A stretch of DNA of 44,885 bases from contig CALXFG010000015.1 in assembly GCA_944387505.1 (NCBI GenBank), positions 1-44,885 on the forward strand, in the 5' to 3' direction. Positions 29,701-35,170 of the stretch are shown one piece after another (positions within the stretch are counted from its first letter, which is position 1; each line of letters opens with the position of its first letter). The notes beneath the pieces were generated by a model that searched no databases, was not told where the DNA came from, and saw only the letters and a program-made list of their open reading frames with translations. A program made the position numbers and the translations under genes. The DNA comes from an uncultured Clostridia bacterium. GTDB taxonomy: Bacteria > Bacillota > Clostridia > TANB77 > CAG-508.

Positions 29701-32700
29701 TGTCTTTGTGATAGAATAAAAATAATCATGACCTCCTGATACATATGTATTACTCCATACAATTTTATTATTACTATTGTATTTAATAATAACAGCGTCA
29801 CTATTAGCATTTGTTGATGTTAATACTAATTCCTCTCCACTCTCTGTTTCATCTGCGTCAAATTTTACTGTTCCTTTAAAAAATCCTATCTTAATATACC
29901 CACCATCATCTGTTGCAATAGAATCTGTATAACTAATCTCTCCATTACCTTCGAAACTTTGACTCCATAATTCTACCATTTCTTTTACTGCTGGTTTTGT
30001 TTTTCCAATTCCAAAGAAATAGGTTCTGTCTTGTTCATTTTCTGGTAATTGGTATCCTTCGGCAGTTTCTATTTCCACTACCTTGTAATATCCTTCTGGT
30101 AAGTCTTCCGTAATTCTTCCTTGTTCGTCTGTTGTGATAACTTGGTATGTTTTATCATCTATTTGTACTGTTTCTCCTATCACTTCTCCTTTACTATTTA
30201 CTGCTTGTGTTTCTGTTCCATCATCTTCTACTTTTGTAATAGCAAATTTTACATTTGGCAATGGTTCTTGTGTTTCTCCATCGATTTTGGTTAGGCTAAA
30301 TAATGGTTCATTATCTAGCGCAATTTCCATATAGTTTCCAGTAACACTGACACATTTATCATCTATAATATTACCATCTTTATCTATTACTGGTACACTT
30401 ACTAATCCAAATGTACTAGTTCCTTCTTCTCCTTCTTGAATATCTGTTACTGGTCTTATGTCTCCTGTATTAAAGTCCTCTAATGCTTTAATTTCTCCCT
30501 CTAATATTTGTAAATATGAACCTCCTTCTTCATCTTTTTTTACTACAAATTTTACTGTATTATCACTTAATGCATATCCTGCTGGTGGCATAACTTCTTC
30601 TATGGTATATTCTATACCTTCATATAATGGTCCTACCTCTAATTCTCCATATTCATCTGTTGTATACTCATTATCCAACCATTTTCCTGTTACTCTAAAT
30701 ACTGCTCCTTCTAATGGAATTGGTGTTTCTTTTTCAAATTTGTCTAAGTATAAATAATATTCATCTAATTTTGTATTCACAATACTTGCACTCATAATTG
30801 GTTGTTTTTCTTGTGTGTTGTCTACTGTAGGTTGTGTTTTAAAACTTCCTTCTATCACTTGTGCTTCTAGCTCATTTCCATTCCATACAGTTTTAAATTT
30901 GATTGGTGCTTCACTGTATTCGTATCCTTCTGCATATACCTCTTTCAATGTATATTCTTCATTTGGATATAGTCCTGTTATGGTAAGTTCACCTTTGCTG
31001 TTTGTTGTTACCGTTCTTCCTGTTGTTGGTAAACCTTTTCCTATTAAATTAAATCTAACACCTGGTACTAAATTTCCATATTGGTCCTCTTTTGTTAATT
31101 TAAATGTGTATTTAGGCTCATTGGTTACAGTAAAGCTTACTTTTGCTGGTTCTTCTTCTGTTGCTTGCTCTACATTTAGATTGCTATTTCCTTCCAATCT
31201 TTCTACTTGTAAATCTCCATTGTCATCTACTGTTGTTGTAAATTTAATTGTTTCACCATTTAATACATAATCACTTGGTGCTTTTATTTCTTTTACTGTA
31301 TATACTTTTCCTACATACAAATCTTGTATGTTAATTTTTCCTTGTGCATCACTTGCAATAATTCTTGAGCTTTCTTCTCCTTCTTCTTGTACACTAAATG
31401 ATGCTCCTTGAATTGGGCTATTGGTTCCTTGTTTTACTTTATTAATTTCTAAATTGTATTTTCTTGCTATTTTAAATCCTAGTTTATTCGTCTCTGTTTG
31501 GTCTGCTAATTTTCCTTCATCTGTTTCTAAATAGAAATATACGGCATGTGTTGAATAACTTACATCATTGTAGTTTACATCTTGTGGTACTTCTATTTCA
31601 TAAGTACAAATATATTCTTCACTTTTTTCTACTACATAATCTCTTAAATCAATTGCATAAGTTCTGATTTTTGAAAAATCTGTGATTTCATCTGCTGTTT
31701 TCCAGTTGTTACTGCTATCGTTTAAATCACTATTGACTGTTTCATTTTCTGAATAATATACAGTTGCAATTCCTTGTAAGTTTTCTGGAAGTTCTATTGG
31801 TCCTGTCATTTTTGCTGTAAATGTTGAACCTAGATTGTTTCCTAATACTTGTGATGTATTTCCTGCAAATGGTGTTTTTCCTACTACGATAATTCCACTG
31901 ATATTTCCAGAATAGTTATTGGTAATTTGTACACTGATTTTTGCTGTTCTATTATTTTGTGTTTTATCAATTTCTGCTACTTGTGGTGCTACGGTTGTCT
32001 TTATTTCGTCTCCTTCTTCATTATAGTCTGACGCTGTTTCTGTTGTTAAAAGGGTTGAAGGTCCTACAAATGTAATTGATTTTTTACTATAGTCTACTAA
32101 ATCTTGTGTATTTCCATCCCCATTGATATCATAGATATCTTGTGCTCTTAAAGTATCTTTATAGTTATTACATTCTTCATTATAGGCATATAATTCAATA
32201 TCTTTTGTTGCTGATATTTTTCTTGGGTCTGGTGTGATATTGGCATCTACTGTGATTGTATAATTTTCTGGATTTTCATTTTCTGTTAATATTTTTAGAA
32301 AATAGTTTCCGTCTTGTTCATATATATCATATCCAAGTATGCTCACATTTCCATTGTTTATGGTAATATCGTTTATATCTGCTACTAGCACTTCTTCTGG
32401 AAATTTTAATAAAAATGTTCCATTTTTCCATGATTCCACATTATATCCCAAGTTTACAGTTCCTATATTTATTTTCATATTGGTTGTTTCTTGTGTAGAC
32501 AATGTTGTAGGTGTCACACTTGAGATTTGTGCCATTGATAATGGTTCATCATAGTTGGCGATTCCTGTGTCATCTTTTAATTTTTGATATTCTTCCTCTT
32601 CACTATATTTTGCATATCCACTTAAGTATGAATAGATTTTACTTAGTTGATTAAATTCTTCTCTTATTTTATCTGTTGTTAATTGGGCATTATTCATTTC

Positions 32701-34494
32701 TTTAATGCTTGTTGCTGTAAAACTACTTACTCTTTCTGCTTGACTTGTTTCTATTCTGATATGGTCTATTGGTGTGCTGTAATAATATGGATTTTCTTTT
32801 GTATAATTTTCCCAATCTTCACTTGTAAATTCATGGATTAATTCATCTGTTTCATCATTATATACACGTATCCATCCATTTTCTCCAAACATAGCTCCTG
32901 GTGTTGTAAAATAGATTCCTATATTTTTGCTGTATGGTAACATATCTTCATATGTTCCATCTGTTTTTTGGAATTTATCTGTATAGTTGGTGTCTTGCTC
33001 TCTTAATTGTACATTTGCTATTTCTCCTGAGTTTCCTCTTGATACATACCATCTTACTTCATAGGTATCTTTTGTGTCATCTTGGACTTGGTTATAGTAT
33101 TTGACTGCATTTTCTTTTGACACAACATATACATTATATGGATTTCCTACCCATGTTCCCACTTGTACATCATACCCTATAACATCTCCTCCACCTCTTT
33201 CATATGTTACGGTTATGATATCTTCTGCTGTGTTACTGATGTATGGGTTATTAAATTCTTCATTTTGATTGTTATATCCTTCAAATGTTGCTTTTACTGG
33301 TATATTTAATATCACTGTTCCATTTGCTTGTTCATATGCTTCTAATGGATAGGTTACTTTTAGCTTGTATTCGCTATATCTTGCTGTACCCCAGCTTGAT
33401 GTATAGGCTTCTTTAGTTACTACTCCATCTTCTCCTATTGTTGCTTCTCTATATGCTGTAAAGTTTCCTGTTTCTTCTTCATAACTGTATTGTACATTAT
33501 CTCCTGTTATTTCTACTTTTGTTGGTTTATATCCATTTAATTCTGGAATTGTTCCCTCAATTGTTGATTTTTTTAATAATAATTTATTATTGCTTTCTTG
33601 TGATACAATTTTAAATTCTAGATTTACTTCTTGGTTTTCTTCATCTACGATACTTTCTGTGTTGTAATTTTGGTATTTATTTTTTTCTGCATTTGATCCA
33701 TATGTGTATGGTATTTCTGCTTTTGTTGTTCCATACCAATCTACTGGTACTTCTATTTCTTTCTTTATTTGTGTTTCTGTTCCGTCATTTTTTACATGTG
33801 TTCCTGTTAATGTTATTTTGTTAATTCCACTATATTTGTTTGTATCTTTTCCTATGGCATCTCTTTTGCTACTTGTATATCGATAATCTCCTGAACGCAC
33901 TTGTCCAAAGATTAGCTTTTGTGTTCCTGCTTGTACTTGTTTTAGATTGATCGTTGTTGTATTTTCACTTATGTAGTTTCCATCTATAACTTCATCATCT
34001 ACTAATGCTGTTTTAAAATATATATTATCTGCTTCAATTTCAATTTTTGCGTCTTTTAGATATCCATCTTCAAGCACGTTTAAGCTCATGTAAAGTGTGT
34101 CTTCTCCTTCCACCTCTTTACATGTTCCTTTTACTTTATCAGCATAACCATCCCCATTTAAATCTCTGGCAAAATACACACTAAACCTTACATTTTCACT
34201 TTGTGTTTCTTCATCCTTTTCTGTTACTTCTCCATATGTCATTGCTCTTGCAAGTTCTGGATTTGTTGCAATTAGATTTCTTCTTTTTTGTGTTTCATTT
34301 GCATGATAAATAGCAGTCATTACCATTGTAATAATTGCTAATACTGCTATCGTGCTTGATATCACTTTTTCTTTATTTTGCACAATAGCTGTTTTTAAAT
34401 TACGCATGCCTAATGCAAGTTTTTGGTGTATTAAAGTTTTGTGTGCTAAATTGCCTTTTTCTTTGCCATTTTTGCCATTAAAACTTTTCTTCAT
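20788..34494 (-). CDS. Giant multidomain surface protein (4568 residues; SpaA, beta-propeller, MucBP and Cna-B repeats)
   Basis: The N-terminus is basic with one hydrophobic segment (about 44-66), acting as signal or anchor. Residues about 70-1010 form a beta-rich adhesin head with Asp/Asn-rich calcium-type loops such as DLNGDGYADK. About 1010-1500 are four SpaA/prealbumin-like Cna domains. About 1505-2400 are twelve related beta-propeller-like repeats ending in KYNxxGKIEW. A short InlB-B-like domain and three MucBP-type repeats follow. About 2875-3645 are seven Cna-B domains with VNKVW, YTVEE and ITNTF, the residues that form internal isopeptide bonds in this family. About 3645-4370 are ten more MucBP-like repeats, then a DUF11-like domain and a C-terminal membrane helix ending AYKKKEN. 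No LPXTG motif is seen, so it is probably held by the membrane helix. The likely role is adhesion to mucus or other cells. ATG 34494 follows GGTGAG; the promoter is uncertain. Confidence 0.93.
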   Translation of the reverse strand: MKKSFNGKNGKEKGNLAHKTLIHQKLALGMRNLKTAIVQNKEKVISSTIAVLAIITMVMTAIYHANETQKRRNLIATNPELARAMTYGEVTEKDEETQSENVRFSVYFARDLNGDGYADKVKGTCKEVEGEDTLYMSLNVLEDGYLKDAKIEIEADNIYFKTALVDDEVIDGNYISENTTTINLKQVQAGTQKLIFGQVRSGDYRYTSSKRDAIGKDTNKYSGINKITLTGTHVKNDGTETQIKKEIEVPVDWYGTTKAEIPYTYGSNAEKNKYQNYNTESIVDEENQEVNLEFKIVSQESNNKLLLKKSTIEGTIPELNGYKPTKVEITGDNVQYSYEEETGNFTAYREATIGEDGVVTKEAYTSSWGTARYSEYKLKVTYPLEAYEQANGTVILNIPVKATFEGYNNQNEEFNNPYISNTAEDIITVTYERGGGDVIGYDVQVGTWVGNPYNVYVVSKENAVKYYNQVQDDTKDTYEVRWYVSRGNSGEIANVQLREQDTNYTDKFQKTDGTYEDMLPYSKNIGIYFTTPGAMFGENGWIRVYNDETDELIHEFTSEDWENYTKENPYYYSTPIDHIRIETSQAERVSSFTATSIKEMNNAQLTTDKIREEFNQLSKIYSYLSGYAKYSEEEEYQKLKDDTGIANYDEPLSMAQISSVTPTTLSTQETTNMKINIGTVNLGYNVESWKNGTFLLKFPEEVLVADINDITINNGNVSILGYDIYEQDGNYFLKILTENENPENYTITVDANITPDPRKISATKDIELYAYNEECNNYKDTLRAQDIYDINGDGNTQDLVDYSKKSITFVGPSTLLTTETASDYNEEGDEIKTTVAPQVAEIDKTQNNRTAKISVQITNNYSGNISGIIVVGKTPFAGNTSQVLGNNLGSTFTAKMTGPIELPENLQGIATVYYSENETVNSDLNDSSNNWKTADEITDFSKIRTYAIDLRDYVVEKSEEYICTYEIEVPQDVNYNDVSYSTHAVYFYLETDEGKLADQTETNKLGFKIARKYNLEINKVKQGTNSPIQGASFSVQEEGEESSRIIASDAQGKINIQDLYVGKVYTVKEIKAPSDYVLNGETIKFTTTVDDNGDLQVERLEGNSNLNVEQATEEEPAKVSFTVTNEPKYTFKLTKEDQYGNLVPGVRFNLIGKGLPTTGRTVTTNSKGELTITGLYPNEEYTLKEVYAEGYEYSEAPIKFKTVWNGNELEAQVIEGSFKTQPTVDNTQEKQPIMSASIVNTKLDEYYLYLDKFEKETPIPLEGAVFRVTGKWLDNEYTTDEYGELEVGPLYEGIEYTIEEVMPPAGYALSDNTVKFVVKKDEEGGSYLQILEGEIKALEDFNTGDIRPVTDIQEGEEGTSTFGLVSVPVIDKDGNIIDDKCVSVTGNYMEIALDNEPLFSLTKIDGETQEPLPNVKFAITKVEDDGTETQAVNSKGEVIGETVQIDDKTYQVITTDEQGRITEDLPEGYYKVVEIETAEGYQLPENEQDRTYFFGIGKTKPAVKEMVELWSQSFEGNGEISYTDSIATDDGGYIKIGFFKGTVKFDADETESGEELVLTSTNANSDAVIIKYNSNNKIVWSNTYVSGGHDYFYSITKTDSNEYVVSGAKGATKIHIKYNDSGNLLNEYIELTDRVTNPGQINIKETSDGGFVEIENFSETKTIPAEATVNNEEIVFESRGSFDAILIKYNSEHKVEWARSIGGDAEDKINDFEVDKDGNIIVVGYFLTSNLIIPTEETVNGEEIILTNAGNNDPFIIKYNQEGLIEWVGYPGGTWSNEKFNTIDVNNENKYIVNGYLATGSLEISADQTQDGKSMSISGNSCNIIYNENGKIEWAEGYNTGTYTSHAVKSTETKDDGYIQVGRFNDNASSIKADQTASNQEIQLSSNGSRDYLVLKFNKDNKVEWAGQFGSIAEETDANIKSVTELPSNRYLVQVYLTVKAIIPSDQTTLGQDVELLGNTTLIYNSDGLVEYASSEVSSSSQYNSAVATSDGGQIAVGQMTGKLHIDGEQTSTGEDIDLLSNGQSDALITKYNAEGKIEWISNIGSNNGDVINDIEKVDDKYIAVGYYCGNITIPAEDTVNNEAIQVTNANTNYNAMAIIFNEDGKIIKVNKLSNTSIEKFNAISKSEDGYVIVGFVNANMTIPAEDTADGMAIDITVTGAQNGIILKYNSDDKIEWIRTIALTYNNQKGFMRVESLSNGEYVAIGRVDPGDFTINAEDTEKNESIIKTITDGSGGLIVIKFNENGKVGTANVINQFCADGFDVINTKNSGYIVAIRSVWTNSMIIPAEETIDNKEIEVSTPGYNIFLIKYNQDGLFENFKQIDAHEYQGNVKISNTNDNGYILNGANYTYKLDAELNIEYSYKGIYAAVTKPLNNETEYIQVGRTTVNSVNVAQIAKFQENTISAEIPEQQELTVENYKKEYKITTEVEGEGGSISGQGSTADNPYEIVEDGSDSTKEIVITPEEGYQILKITVNGEEIEFVPEEDGSVILDKFVNMTSDKHVVVQFSNSVSTVIVHHYKYGTTEPYESLAEDETLVGEIGDNYTTAPKDIEGYEVVMEELPSNASGEFTEDVQEVIYFYKQSPAKFIVHHYIEGTEEIVPGSEAYQINEERDRGSEYTTSMATGIDEKYELVSISGNPTGTLTENETVVTYYYKVKDSAGVIVHHIDTDTKEQIAPDVVIPANGTGKYGDSYTTEVSQEIPANYEYVTRTDNWEGTMVDTLTEVTYEYRLVDPNVTNQNISKTATSSIDTPKAEIEYGITYTTNIENYIGKAQVTIVDTLPYKIDVAKSSLNGGTYDEENQTITWVELVNGIDTYTTPESGNIEISKTIKVVYLNMDVSKETIENNVSGKVKLFTPDKTSEEVTNTATTNTEFKMDITVNKVWEDNETQAQRRPDVITINVIGEDDRVVQSYDLKVKEGETSHTFTDLPKYNREGNEINYRIEEQEKTLGDLHFYTSSVSEITDVEGEKDHKQATITNTFTRPDDEISIIVNKIWNDNETQAQRRPESLTLVVKNGDQEVKTVEITKDDMVEGTTNQWSIIIDGLQKYDDNGQEIEYTVEEREKTEGDLKFYEAEENPVTVEDHQATIRNNFVKPDDTTTVTVNKVWNDNNDANGKRPESIKLQVKNGESVVKEQVVNVDNANGGDTNTWTYTFTDLPKYDENGQEIVYTASEAEVNADDLKFYTNDGITGDMTSGYTITNTFTVPDERIELTVNKVWNDNEIQAQRRPETIVINVKAENADNQNPEEVIDTYELNTATENSHTFTGLKKYNSQGNEIQYTVEEQEKNPGDLHFYTISVGTVENTGENTKEVTITNTFEKPNDVTEVTVTKVWNDSNDKAGKRPESIKLQLKNGNATVKEQEVNVSNAVSGDTNTWQYTFTDVEKYNEDGQEIVYTVDETEVNSNDLQFYRKSIEGTTVINTFTQDTTKVDVPVTKIWEDNAIQAQRRPESVIVILKANGQDNQIYELSEETADTVTENTWTYTFKDLPKYDENNDIINYTVEEEEKITGDLYFYTSKVEGTTITNTFTKPTDTISITVYKEWIDYDNAYEKRPVSIRLEVKDGETVVNSAVVTKDEEWSATFVDLPKYDDNGQEIKYTVDEEEVMENDLFNYEKEIGEVTDKVGTIDEKEAIIKNTMTKIPSTVEVKYVDINTGEEISDRKTKEGIIGDPFDVTEDKKDIEGYTLVKEPEEKTGIYTPEPQEKIYYYAKNTRVIVKYLEQDDTPEDIADNKVLAKEVTIEGYEGKDYTTVEEEISGYTLVATTDNLEGTMQRDEIIVIYYYAPNTNVIVKYLEQDNTPNDNSDNTVLLPEVMIDGYVGKDYTTVKEDIPGYTWVKDTENTEGTMTKDPIEVIYYYAQNTKVIVKYLEQDDTPDDNTDNLVLADEIVISGYEGLDYETEQKEIDNYTFVKDTENTSGQMTKDVIEVIYYYAQNTKATVQHVDRETGEILKEETKEGKVGDLFETHPEDFEGYVLVESPEEPNIIMDKTGEQVVIYYYAHVSAGVIEKHIDDITGELLYSEEHQGNEGDAYNIPSKAFEGYDLVTEDEEGNSRLPDNAEGEMKRDEVIEVKYYYIKKAKVIVKYLEEDDTPEDTTDNEVLAEEEIIEGHENDKYETEAKEIEDYNLVKTPENATGTMVITKNPDGTYHTEIEVIYYYKKVAGGVIENHIDITTGNKLATEKHEGNVGDPYDIPSREFEGYDLVEIDSEGDNMLPENAKGTMTEEEIVVNYYYIKQAKVKVEYIDKQTGEKLDEEENKGHIGDSYETEEKEFDGYELVEKPSNSTGEMTEEEIVVKYYYARKAEVEVKYLEKGTEYEIAPSETLEGLIGDDYETSVKDIPYYNFVERTENYKGTMEKEKITVIYYYEKQIFNLSIDKWVSNVNVNGISQGARNINNKDEMYVVDIHRSKADTADVKVSYKIRVTNTGEIEGTAGEIVEVIPAGYSYYQEDNDIYWEERNGTFVTDALKDNIIQPGEYKEIQIVLRWNKGEENFGEKENLVILTGENNPAGYEDVNKDDNHSTSKMIITVATGLDTNGRIILTASITMVLSIILAVNIGLFVAYKKKEN
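21385..23565 (-). repeat. Ten MucBP-like repeats in the giant protein
   Basis: Each unit is about 65-80 residues and ends with IYYYA or a close variant. Three neighbours start VIVKYLEQDDTP or VIVKYLEQDNTP and are nearly identical, pointing to recent duplication. Boundaries are approximate. Confidence 0.8.
23565..25875 (-). repeat. Seven Cna-B repeats in the giant protein
   Basis: Units of about 100-110 residues begin with VNKVWNDN-like strands and end ITNTF. Two subtypes occur: QAQRRPE (units 1, 2, 4, 6) and GKRPESIKLQ (units 3, 5, and 7 in diverged form). Confidence 0.85.
27290..29985 (-). repeat. Twelve beta-propeller-like repeats in the giant protein
   Basis: Units of roughly 70-80 residues contain DGGYI-x-VG, IPAEETVN-type loops and a closing KYNxxGKIEW. 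Similar repeats build beta-propellers in other secreted proteins. The count is from the KYN/KFN/IYN motif. Confidence 0.7.
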
Positions 34495-34707
34495 ATTTGC
34501 TCACCGTTTCCTTTCCTTGTATGCTGTAAGTATATATTTTATTTTAATATACTAGAGACTGTAAGTAAATATGTCGAAGGCTGTCAAATTTTGGCTTATT
34601 TCATCTTATTTTACGGATTCTTAGCATCCGAGAACTTTTATGTAATATTATATTTATTTTACAATTGTTTTACATCTGTGTAATTATTCGTGTTTTTCAC
34701 TAGGGAA

Positions 34708-34792
34708 TGTCGCATTGAGATCATTTTTGTCCTTTTGGGATCGTTTTTGTTTGGGACATTTGGGACATTTGGGATCGTTTTTGTTTGGGACA
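34708..34792 (+). repeat. Degenerate cluster of family A palindrome pieces
   Basis: It starts TGTCGCATTGAGATC and contains two copies of GGGATCGTTTTTGTTTGGGA followed by CA, plus an extra TTTGGGACA. It looks like two or three family A copies collapsed by partial duplication, upstream of the giant gene. Confidence 0.7.
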
Positions 34793-34865
34793 TTTTTCTT
34801 TTTTAATTCCAATTTTTGGTTGTAGTATTAGTGTACTTTTTTGCTATCTGATTTTTTCTTTTTGA

Positions 34866-35112
34866 GTAACTATTTAGTGGAGAGGTATTTATTATTAAAA
34901 GAGTTCTTGAATATTTATTTTTTATAAATGACGAATGTGATTGGAGTGCTTGTAGCCTTTCTTATTAGAAAAAAAATGAGGAAGCGCGATAGAGCGAGAG
35001 GCTCGTTTCTTTTATAATTAGAAAGGCTAGAGCACGTATTGAGCCGAGGAATTTATTAAAAATAAATATTCAAAAACTCATAATTAGAAATTTTATACCA
35101 CTGAATAGTTAC
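34866..35112. mobile_element. MITE-like imperfect inverted repeat, 247 bp
   Basis: The left end GTAACTATTTAGTGG matches the inverted right end CCACTGAATAGTTAC with one mismatch. Inner blocks (TTGAATATTTATT, TAGCCTTTCT) are also inverted. The centre at about 34980-35005 is GC-richer (GCGCGATAGAGCGAGAGGC). It is non-coding. Together with the palindromes at 34708 and 35140 it fills most of the 676-bp space between gdpP and the giant gene. Confidence 0.65.
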
Positions 35113-35139
35113 CTTGTTGATAATTTTTGTTTAAGAAAA

Positions 35140-35170
35140 TGTCGCATAAGGATCTGATCCCAATGCGACA
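35140..35170 (-). repeat. Family A 31-bp palindrome touching the gdpP stop
   Basis: TGTCGC, 19 nt, GCGACA, directly adjoining the TTA (stop on the minus strand) of intact gdpP at 35171. Its spacer holds a nested GGATC-t-GATCC. Confidence 0.88.

Noticed and set aside
30815-31270. Plus-strand frames of 100-150 codons within the giant gene
   Set aside because: They are antisense shadows of repetitive, codon-biased sequence, lack ribosome sites and show no protein family.
20600-35170. Prophage or integrative conjugative element around the giant gene
   Set aside because: No integrase, phage or conjugation gene occurs in the interval; it holds only the giant gene and non-coding repeats.
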